DNA of 64,000 nucleotides from Spirometra erinaceieuropaei (lineage: Eukaryota > Platyhelminthes > Cestoda > Diphyllobothriidea > Diphyllobothriidae), in the NCBI GenBank assembly GCA_902702965.1, contig CACRXP010000164.1:79375-143374 (forward strand). The letters run 5' to 3'. The notes under the pieces are model-generated. The model saw nothing but the letters and a program-made list of their open reading frames with translations. It was not told where the DNA came from and ran no database searches. The translations under genes and the position numbers were made by a program. Each line of letters opens with the position of its first letter. Position 1 is the first letter of the stretch. This document shows, piece by piece, positions 38,101 through 50,100 of the stretch.

Positions 38101-41100
38101 ACAACAGAACGAGTTCCGTAAGAACGATCTGTGAGAGCCCCACTTCCATTGTATATTTTCGATCGAAACCGATAGGGCAACGGGCCCGCGGCCCAGTGGT
38201 AAGAGGCGCTGAACTTCAATCTAACAGGCTGCGAGTTCGAGCCTCAGATGTTGCACACTTCAGGTTGGGTAGGACTGGCTGACGACGGCTATTAAGCCAG
38301 AAATTGCCATTCCAGCCTACCTTGTCTTTGTCGGCAATAACATTCTGCCTACGTATATATATTTCTTTAGCTCATAGACTCGGAAAACAAAGGTACCTGA
38401 CCTAAACCCTCATAATAAATTATAGGTTCTTTCTAAGGCTTGTTTAGGCATGGTTAGGAATCGCCTACCCATTGTCCGGTTTTCAGTGGGAATGAAATTA
38501 CTTGCGCTTGCAAAAGGGTCCTTCACACTCGATTACATAGGTTGAATTAACTTTTAAAATTAAAATATCTCTCACTGTGTAGTACAATAGCTTCGCTGAG
38601 TAAGACGATCTATGTCCAAAGAGATTTGGAATTTTCATCGACCGTGTTCAGAGGGCAAGTCATTTTCTAAATTGTGTTTCGATTGAATATTTCCTATTTT
38701 GATCTGCGCTGAGAGACACCATCTAGCTGTAGACTGCGTGCTTATCAAAATTAGTGAATAGAGCTGGGAAAGTAAGTTAAAAACATTTCTTCGCATCGGA
38801 CAGAACGATCACCCTAATCATTATTAGCCACAGTCGCATCCTCATAATTTCACTCAGATATCTCCTGAAATGCCTAATTCATTTTGCATCGCAGACATAC
38901 AGCTTATCATCAATGTCATGAAATGTTAATCGGAATTATGAAATAAGTTTTTGATTAGAAGAGAATCCGAAATTTGGTTTGTGATATTATTTATCGTGAA
39001 GTTTAAGCCCAAAACATTTCCTTTGCGCCAGCATGCCGGATCTTGAATGAGCTCATTTTCGGTCGTCCGACAAAAACCGCACTCGATAAAAGCGGTTAAT
39101 TAAGTCGTATGAATTGTCTTTATTTATATTAGATGACTTTAAGGGCAGGCATTTTCAGTCAACAATGGAGGCAGAATAGAGAAGTATCAATGCTGCCAGT
39201 ATTTTTGAAGCCTGTTGTACATGGTTCCAGGTCACGTCTTGAAAGCACAGAAATGAGACTTGTCCTAACAAAACAAAATATTGACCCACCCGACCTCTTT
39301 TATAGTAATGCGGGTAGTTGCATAGACAAAATAATCGCTAACATTTTAAGTTTCATTCCATAAAAAAGACGAGCTACAGGAAACCATCTGAAATTATGTA
39401 TTACCATTTTCAGGGTAGCATAGCACTCATCCATTAGGAGACGATAAGGTGACTCCCAGAGGCCAATTTGGTCGGGTTTTACTTGTTCCCGGTTATTGCT
39501 GTCGACCACGGTGGGCAACAGGCAACATGTCCTACCAGAGCAAAAGAAGAAGAGAGTCCTCTAGCAAATCTCAAAATTTATAGATTGATCTACCAGAAGC
39601 AAAATTATATTGAAAGATGAAATATGAATGCCGGTTCATGTAGCCTTCGGGGGAAGGACTACGAATGGGCTTTGAGGTTGCATTCACAGTTAAAAAGATA
39701 AGCGCCTAGGCAGGGAACAAGAAGACGGAAAATTGATTGAAGCCTACGCCAAGGATGAGAACTCAGTCGATCGGTGTATCGATCCGGCACTGGAGTGCAG
39801 AGCTCTATGCACCCACCTCCAGTTCTCCGTAATTGATTAATGATTGGATAGTACGCTCTGTCATTGTAGCTCGCCCGCTTGCTGCTGCTTTCGCCAGCGG
39901 TGGACTCCTGCACAAGTTCGAATGCTCAGAATGATAATGACATCGTTCCTTTGCTCGACTAGTCTTCATCTTTAAACACAGATATGAATGAATGTTGTAC
40001 CCTCCCTACGGTGCGGAAACAGTAATCAGTCGGTGTCAATTAATATCTTACCATCTGCCCTATAACTACAAACCACTGGAGAACTTATCAGTTTCTGGAG
40101 TCTGTATATGCGCCAAAAGTGAAGAAACAGTAACGCATTTTCTCCAATAGTAGCACCAAGTGTTCACAAAATAAGCATTAGACAACATAGATAGCGATAG
40201 CCACAGAAGCGAGGATAAAGTGTTCCTTACGATGAAAAATGTCCATCGTTTGCGACGAGTACTGCTGCATTGGAACGCAATTCCTTTTTCTGAAAAAATT
40301 AGACAGAAAGGAGCAGTGGATTAGAGTTGTGCGCTACAATTAATGGTTTATGTCTGAGTTGTCTGAGGAGCCATAAATAGCATGAAAATAATACCAAGGG
40401 AAATAAATTGTGTATTTCTTCAAGTAATTCAATAAATTGCAGGGCAAATAATTTGGCAAAAATGAGAACGCGCACTTCATTCGAAAAATTCGGTCCCTCA
40501 AATCAAAAAAAACATATTGAGATTTATAGGCAGAATGATATTACCGACAAAGACAATGGAGACTGTCTTTGTCGGTAATATCATTCTGCCTATCTATCAT
40601 GCGCCGCTATGCGGCTGCTGGTTGGGCTCGAGAGAGAGCCCTTAAGGCACAACTGAACGAGTGAGTTCCGTATGAACGATCGGTGAGCGCCCCCTACCAT
40701 ATTCAGATTTTCCCTTTGCATTTTCCCAGATGCATTTTGTTGTCAACATGGCTCTGTTATTTTCAGACTGTCCAAGTGGCCCGCGATGCAACTTCTCCCA
40801 CGCAACCCGTGATCGGCGTGTCGTGCGTGACGTGCGTTCCCCCGATACCGTACTGCGGAAAGGAGTCAACGTCTGTACGCTTCGCGAGCAATCAGTGGGG
40901 CGACGCGAAACTCACCTTTTGCTGCAAGAACGCTGCTGTCTTGCTCTGAAAACACGCCAACTCCACGCGCAGGTCCTTCAGCTCGGTTTCGACGTCAGCG
41001 TAGGCGCCCGGTGGCGCGCATTCAGAGAGCCGCTTCTGACGTCTGCCTCGGATGCCCTGTCGCTCACGTTTCAACTGTTCATCACAGATCTGACTGACAG

Positions 41101-44100
41101 TTTGAGACCACTGGATGGTGGAATTCAGTTCAATGAGATAGTCATGCAGGCGATGGAGCTAAAGGGAGAAGGGAATGGAAGGGGTCATGGGACGTATGTG
41201 GGGAGGCCTTCCTACAGCCAGTTGGATAAATTTGATCCAAATATGATTTAAATCTCGTCGTCCGGTGGGGCCTCGTAGCTCAGCTGGTTAGAACGTTGGC
41301 TGTACTAAAGCCTTCCCTTGCTGTCATGGGTTCGAATCCCGCTGAGGCACCAAGCTTTTCCTGGTTGGGTCTAAGCAAATACATGATAATATCATTGTAT
41401 AAAAACATACAACATCATCATGTATACGTAAAATTCGACGGAAAACAACCACTGTGGGAGAGACTCAGCTTACAGCAGATTACATTGCGGCGTTCTACAG
41501 CAAAACTCCGCCAAACAGTCTTTCACTTTATATCGTTACATGTTTAACGAATTGTATACTGTCTCCAAACTTCCTGCGCTGCGCTGGCGCTTAAAATCTC
41601 AGCAATGGTGCTTTATGATTGCATGTTCGTGCTCAGTCCAAGTTCGCATTCTGTACGCATGGGCAGGAGTCGACCTGCATTCAGTGTTTGCTTTCCACAT
41701 GAAATGTTAAATGTGCGTCACAATGCAGGACTGAATATGAGCTCAAGTCAGCGACAAACCTGTTTATAGATGGGAACACATTCGCATACTTATAGCACCA
41801 GCTAGTAAAAGACTCTCCTACAAACAACCACCCATCAAATTGTAAGGCGACGCTTGCCGATAGCGTTACAGGGCACGCTCGCCACCCAATTTACAAAATT
41901 AAGAAAACAGGGGCCAAAAAACCAGACAGAAAATAGCGTGTGGTGTATATGACAGAGAGCAGAAAGTCCTGTAAAACAGTAAGATATTAAATCCTGACTA
42001 GTGAGGCTCAATCTGCGAAACGGTTTAGCAAGAAGTAGTCACGTTTTTCCTATTCTCAAGTTAGTCCTGATTAGATAACTGGTGAAAATTAGTTAATTAA
42101 GGGGATGCATCTAGCAATTAGACGGTACAAAGTAAAAAAAAGTGTGGGCGAATGTGCCGGTGTACTCGCAAAATTACTGTAATTAACCTACATGCTTAGT
42201 TCACTCCTTGACCCTCTATCCTCCACACGGGCGGTTAGCACTCTTCTGAGCACAAACCAGTTTATATGAGTAAACGACTCTCATCAGTACTTCAGGTGAC
42301 ATGATAATTGCATCGGAGAGGTCAGGGAAGGCAGTGACTGTGAGTTCAATTCCAACAACTTAGCTAAGTCGATAAAATTAAAAAAACAAGTGTGCCTACT
42401 GAGTTAAGACCCAGACAGTTTATGGATATTCGTAGCTGCTTTAAGCGAATACATTGCCACGAAAGCCCAGTTTCCTTAAATCCGAAGTAAATGCCTGACG
42501 CGTTTGGATATTCTGAATGGCAGCTTCGGAAAGACTAGCTATGTGAGTCTGTTCGGAACCGCTTAATAGGGTTGCGTGTTTATTGCATTAAATTCACTCC
42601 GTCGTTAGATGGCTTCATACCTCAACTCCAAAGTATCTTTTCATTGCGTTCGCCGGCATTTCACAAACTACTTGTCAAAAATTCAACAAACAAAGTGAGG
42701 ACTCGACTGTGGTCTGTGAATGCGAACGCTTTGCAACCTCGTTATAGTCTCGATTCAACTGGTTTCAGCGGACACTGATACTTGATGGAGCGATGGGTTA
42801 GATCGCAGTTGGTAGCCAGGAATGGGAATCGGACGGCGACATAACCCTAATCCTAACCCTAACCTCAACAGTAAACGTTAACCATTAACCCCTAACGACA
42901 ACCCTAACCGAAATCGTAAACGTAACTGTAGCCCTTTGACATAGGCGTAACTAAAAAACCTAACCGCATTACTGAAACAAAATCGTACGTTTAAACCTTA
43001 ACCGTAACCCGAAAACCTAAGCGTAAATGCATAGCCCTAACCCGAAAATCGGAAACTATTAACCGGTACCCTAATCCTAACCTCAACCGTAAAACGGAAG
43101 CAAAATGGGGCACATGTGATTATGGGGCCCCACAAAATAGCCCCAGTAAACAAACCCCCCAGCCACCTGTAATGCGGGGCCTGGCTGTCGAATGCGATCT
43201 AGCCAAGCAATGCTTTAGTTCCAGACGAAACAGTCAACTCACAGCCGAAACATGCGCATTATTTACTATCACTTACCCATCAACATTTGCACATCTTACA
43301 TTTTGACTTTGAAATTACACCAGTGATGAGCTGACTGAAACACTCTTGATTTACCCCACTGTTATAATATACGCATAGGTATAGTCGAAATTCAGAAAGA
43401 GGTATTTAATTTTTTCTTACAGTTGCCTTAGAAAAATCTAAAACTATTCACCCATGAAAGGCGGGAATTTTGCCAGCTACGTAGCCTGGCAGCATGCAAA
43501 CAAATGTCTAAAATATGCGTGATATCTGGGGATCTTCACTGCCAACTAAAGGACAGTCTGTTTAAAAAGGCCTATTTGGACAAAAACAAGACGTTTATTC
43601 TTCGTTGTGAATTGTAGACTCAATCTCATAGGCAGACAGATAGACGTGTGGGCGACAGTCTCATGTGAGCTTGAAGATCAATGATCGATATCGTTGTACC
43701 TTAATTACATGAGACAGCTGTCTGCGAAATTGCCGCGATAATTAACCGATTCCGAGTTCGAAATACAGGTACTGCTCAATCGGGCAGCGCCTGTAAATTC
43801 CGAATGAAAGAATGATCACTACAGTTTCTGTGGTTTATGCCGATTAACTGTCTGATTTTTGGGTTTGTTCCACCAAATTTTAAAATAAATTTTAGGCATG
43901 CAAATGAACATTATACTCCTTTCTTCTTGTACTAACTAACCGCAGTCAAAATCGACTTAGTTTTTTTTTATTGTAAGCACTTCTCTTTTCGGACTCTCGT
44001 TATTGGAAATCCCAGAAATTGTGTTCACGCAAGAGTTATTCATAAGTTTTTTCGCTGTAGCAGACGAACGACGGGAGACAGAACGCTGCGGCAACGGAAG

Positions 44101-47100
44101 TGTAATGCTTATCACGTTTTCCAGTCACTTGACACAATTCCAAGATTCATCCGCCGCTGCAGAGGAAGTTGTTAAACGAAACCCCCAATTTTTGCGTAAA
44201 AACTATTCTGTGATCACGAGTACCTCATGTGATGCTATCACGTGAACTTTTCCCATAGGTGCCGTCCCTTCAATGTTTCTAAAAGAAAATCGCAAGTTGC
44301 ACCGTTTTGCTTCTTCAATGAAAGTGGTTTTTCTGAGTTTGTACAACCGTCAGTGCATGGCCACTTGGGATAGATGGTCGCGTCTTCTTACCGCTAATTG
44401 ATGTTCATGTATACGGGTTGAGACAGATTTCCCAGTTTGGCCACAATAGACGGCATCACAGCTAGAGCGTGGGATTTGGTAGGCTACATCTTTTCTTTCA
44501 AGGCAGCCAAACCTGTCCTTAGGGTATACAAGCTGTGTACATAAGGCCGTTGTCGGCTGGTGTGTTACGTGCATCTGGTACTTTTTCAATTGTTTTTTTG
44601 ACTAGTTCAGGTACATTTTTTTCACGTGTGGGAGAGTTCGCCATTTAGTTGATTTAAGTGCACGAGCGGACGTAGCATTGGAAATACCTTTTCCTTGAGT
44701 TACTGGTGCTTCGTGCATTGACGTATAAAGTCATACGAGTACCCAATGGGGGAGAAGAGTTTGTGGAGGTATTTCATTTCTGCTCGATAATTTGTTTCAT
44801 CAGAGCAGTGGGTTTTGTTTCGATTCGGCTAGCCGTAGACTGTACTCTGTTTGTGAGAGGTAAGGCGGTTACCCTTAGAGTTTAGGATGACCTTTGATTA
44901 CGCCTCTTTGGGATAAACTGATGTATGAAAGGATCAATCGGTTTTTCGACGTTCAAGGACATCCAGGAATGGGAGTTGTCCATCAAACTCTCTCTCTCGA
45001 AAATAAACGTAATTCCTGGAAATATATAGCTAATGTTGTTATGGAGCAGATTAAACTGATCTATATTTATATATATGGGCTAGCTATAAAATGTTAACCT
45101 AAATTCAGAAAGGCGTTTTCGTTTCGAAATGATTAATTAAGAATCTTTGTAAAATCTATCATCATACAGCAAAATTCTATGATAATTCAGTTACCTCAGA
45201 ATGTCGGCTTTCGAACGAACTCCTTTTCGGTTTCAAACAAGAACTATACTCCTTGAAAAATGACTACTTAAGTTGCGTGCAAGTTTCTCATTGATTTTGG
45301 ATGCCCTTAAGAATTCAATTTTATTTCTTTGAAAACATACATAGAAATATCGATTCTCTTGCTTATTCGGTTGGAAAGGAGGTCTTCTTCCAATTTTGTA
45401 CTCGAAAGAAAGGTATAATTCGAATTTTAAAAAAAGCCTTTAATTGTGAAATTTTTCGACACCGTAAAATGGCCGTTCATAAAGCGTCATCTACCTGCAT
45501 TTATGAATTTGGCTTGTAAGGCTAACAAGATGGATCAAATCCACTACTAAATCTTGTGAATCTCATGTGGCCTCCCCTAATTACCATTGATTAAAAAATG
45601 GTTTTTTGTACGCGAAAAATATACGGCTCGTAGTTTAAAAACCCTGAATGCATGTGCAACGGTTGGTCGGGTTCAAAATTATTCGGGAGTTGGAAACTTT
45701 TTTGACTATCAAATTATACTCTTCCTTCGAGTAGAAAAATTGGAAGACGACGTCATTTTCTACTAAATGAGCAAGAGAATTTATATTTTTTGCATTTTTT
45801 CAAGGAAACATAATTACATTTTAAGGGCATCCAAAGTCGATGAGAAAAATGCGCGCAACTTAAGTAGTCATTTTTTACGGATTATAGTTCATGCATGAAG
45901 CTGGAAAGGAGTTATTTCGAAAACCGACATCCTGAGATAAATGACATTATAGAATTTTGCCGCATGATGAGTGATGTTACAACTCTACTTAATTACTCTT
46001 TTCGAAACTAAAACACGTTCGGAATTTTTGGTTGAAATTTCATGAGTATGCTCACCTACTGAAAGAGGTGTAAGATAGTACGAAGAAAAACGGAGGCAAT
46101 TAAACTGCTTTATGACCTTGGGAGGCGACACCTCTAAGTACTTTCACGGCTTTTAATTACTGCAAAAAACGCTCATGAATCGCCAGCCTGATATCCATTA
46201 ACTTATCACCAAAGTTGACTTGTTTGAGTTACTTTATCTCCTAGTAACTCTGTGGTCATCCTCGTATCATTCAGCACAAAAAGTTGCACTGGATATAGAG
46301 AGTTTTGTTCGAGGCTAAAGTTCAAGTGGCTCTGTTCGAACCGCCAATGAAACACTCAAATTAGAGGTTAGTTACATCAAACAAGCTCTCAGGGGAATCG
46401 AGGCACCCATCTCCCACTCACAAACAAATAGTCGAGTATGTCGTCCGAAAAACCCTATCAACCCGTCCGGCTGTCTACAAATGAGGTAAAGTAAACACGC
46501 GAAGTGGTCCACTACCGCTAAAGCTTTTCGACGAGGAAGGAAATTAGTGGCTGTTACTGAAAAAAACAGTTCTTACTGCGGCTACGGCGGCCGCTGCTTA
46601 GATCAGAAGTTCCACCCACATATGTAAACAGAGAAAATATTGGTAATGCTAAGGTGTAGGACCACACGTAGCTAGCAACGCCAACATGAACGCTAGAATA
46701 CAGTGTGATTGTAAACATTAATTATTATTATAAGTAGTATTATCTGGTGTTCTCTTTACATGAAAGTTTCTTGGCTTCCTGGCCGAATTTAAACTCACCA
46801 GCAGTGATTTACTCAAGTTCCACTAATTTTTTGGAAATTACTTCCCCCGTTTTTCAGTTATCGTGCTCAATTTGGTTGCCACATGACAGCGTACGATAAG
46901 GCGTTCAGCAGAAATTTACTATTTGTGTTTGCCTGCATTAAGTATGATTTCCATCTTGCGTGTTGCCCCACGCGTTAAACAACCTTTACGACCATTCACG
47001 TTTGACATGGTCCTCAAACTACCTCGAGTGAATTGGGGTCCTACGCCATACCGCTGTCTAAAACGTATTTGAGACTGCAATTCACCTGCTGTCTGACGGC

Positions 47101-50100
47101 GTTCCCGTTGGCAGTTGAAAGAGAAGGAGCTGCTGCCGTCCCCAGCACACATAAAAAGGTTCCTCTCGTGTCTTTAAATGGGTCACTTTAAGCGTTCCCT
47201 TTTATTTGCCGGAAACAGTTGGGGTCTTTTATCTGTCGAGTGAAAATTGCGACTCTAAGGTCAGAGGCAACCGGGGAGGTGAACTAGCTTTGCCCGCAGC
47301 TGTCGGATGAAGTGCTTGTTCCAGACGTTTCACGATGGAATAGACAAGTCACAAACTATGTTAACAGTATTCCATATTTGCGATTTTATCGGCATTAGTA
47401 GTGTTACCAGTCATTCGTTTGGAATTCCAGTTGATTTCACTTCGATAACTAAACAGGCATTTCATTTGTTCAGCGAAAATCATGGAGATGTGCCCTGCCT
47501 ATCACATATGGCGCTTTCGTCCCAAGATGCATTTTTGAGACGTACTTACCTGAGTGGCCTCAGATCAGATCTCCGCACCTGTTGGTAGTGACTACCGTTT
47601 AAAATTGTGTAGTTGTTAAAGAAGGAGCGGGTGGAGAGCTAGACTTAAAAGGCCAGCGGTCTACTAGATCGTCATAGAAAAACCGCTCGGGGCTGGAGTA
47701 TGCCTGGTTAATGTGGACTAGTTTGCTATTTTTATGTTTTATCAGTAATACCACCCAGGAGTTTCATGCTCGTCGCTAATTGATTGTTTTGGTGTTCCGG
47801 TAGTAACAAGGGAAATGTTCATGTAGGCCTCACATTTAACACGGTTATGTGAACGCTGCCCTCAAATGGCAAGGCGACCATCGCAAACTCTGTCCAATTT
47901 GTATGCAGGTAAGTCGTGTTTTGTGGAAATTCCATCTGCGATGACCTTTCTCGGATGAGAAAATGCAAGTGGGCTCTTTAAATGCAAAGCGAAGTAGACA
48001 GGACACCCTATAACGAAAGGTGATTTTAGTCCATTACGGGTTAAAAAGAAAGTTTTCTTACGATCTGAACTCACGTATTTCAATGCATGTTCACTGAGTT
48101 TATAATTCCCCCACTTGGTTTGCTGATTTTGGTTAATTCTCATGAAATAACTCGTATTTTACTTGCATTAGGATAATAATTTACCAAAAAAGTAAACTAT
48201 AAGCGTTTTGACCTAATTGTGAAAACCTCGGTTGCCTCGGTGGGAATTAAACCCAACACAGCAAGGCTTGAATGCAGACAACGCACCAAACACTACGTGG
48301 CCTCGCCAAGAGCAACGAGTTTTAATAAGAGATAGGCCAGTTTACCGCCTCCCCCCCTGTCCACCGTGTGCTCCACAACAAGGTGTCTCAGGCACGGTGA
48401 ATGACGCGTGAGTTATTTTATAGTGATGGTAGACTTGCGTAGCATCTGCCGCACTCCCTCTTCCCCACTCCCCACCTGGACTCGGTGTCAAGACAGAGTC
48501 AAGAAGACCGGAGGCGGGGTAGGGCGCAGGACACCATCACACCCCTGGTCCACAAAATACACAACGAGGAAGGGGAAAGGCGGCTCAGACTCCAAATGGC
48601 GCGCTTAAGCCGGCAGCTGGGCGTACAGCTAAACCCCCAAATGTTAACATTTCTTATGGGTGCGCAATCCCAACATCACCTGCTGGACCCCAATTTTGCT
48701 TCTCTGTTGGTCCTGCGCCAGTGCCGCGTGGCCTATTTTACAGACACTCTGTACCCCGACCTACATTGACTCACGCAAACAATAATAACTTCAATAAGAC
48801 TAATTTTTCATTTGTCTGCCGCCCTAAAAATCGACTGCCCGAGCAGTGTTCTTTGTGTCCTTTCTTCAATAATTGTCCTAGTTTTCGTGTGGGCACGATC
48901 GTCCTGAAAAAGCACTACTAAAAGCTTCTTCTTAAGTCACACTTTTACGTGAAACTGAAGAATTTATTTCCATTTTGCATCGATGAGTCAGGAATATGTT
49001 CATACGCAGTTGGGGGAATCCCACTAACAGAAGTTTTTCTACCGAAACAGAAAGCAACGCGTAACCTTGATAAGCTTTCCTACTCAGAGTAATCGCCCTT
49101 GAAGAGCTGGTGACGGCAGAAAACACGACCCGACTCATAGACCAAGGACTAATTTCGTGCCCTATTCAGCAGTGTTACTGCAGTCACCATGGCAACCAGA
49201 ACGCCGCTGAGTGTTCCACTGGTAGGGCGGTAAAGATCCGCAGTGCTCCAGTGAAGCGCACTTGTCTCACGGCAGCGGTCATCAATTTATGCTTGTTCAC
49301 CAATGCGATGGACGACTTCGTGGATGTCGATGGTCATTCTCGTTGGACAAAAAGCCTATTTTTAGGCTAAGCACAAGATAGGCTATGCCAGCAATAAGAA
49401 GTATGTTCAATTGAATCGTCAAAAAAACCTAAAAATATTAAGATAGATTGACATAGACATCTTTCAGTGGTGTTCTGGCAGATTTCAAATAACTCACTTT
49501 GAAAAAACTATGGAGAACTCAGTGCCTCGGCGGGATTCGTAACCAAGACAGCAAGGGGAGAAAATTCTGCCTGGGCAGTCGGTTTGCTGCATCAGATTTG
49601 GTGAATTCCAGACGTTGCAGTAGGCTGGGCGGGTAAACCCGCCCCAAATGTAATTAAACTCGCGTCGTCCGGTGGGGCCTCGTATCTCAGATGGTTAGAC
49701 CGTTGGCTGTACTAAAGCCTTCCCCTTACTGTCTTGAGTTCGAATCCCGCCGAGGCACAGAGTTTATCGCAGGTGGGTCAAAGTGGATAGACAGCTTTTG
49801 CAGTCCACCAGCCCTTAAAGAACTATCTGGTAATGTCTGCAGAAAAATAATTAAAATTGGTTTGTTCGTCTGTGAGAACATCGCATGCTTTTGAAGTATT
49901 AACACGTAGAAGTATGTTGGACCTTCAGTAGGCGAACCTATCAGATGTCAACGTTTCGAAATATGAACCCCTTGGGAGAGGAAAATTACTTGACAGTGAA
50001 CTTATATGTTTCAAACCACGGGTCTATAAGAGGTCACGGGGCAAGGGTCGGTTATCTTGTCCTGGTCCCAAGTGTAAGCGCAATGCGGGCATCGCAAGTA

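Noticed and set aside
40730..41251. Plus-strand frame of 173 codons over exon B
   Set aside because: The minus strand has matching acceptor, donor, phase and helix pattern; the plus frame has none.
41270..41349. Functional tRNA gene
   Set aside because: Broken acceptor and D stems, an unusual anticodon, and similarity to other copies that extends beyond the tRNA edges.
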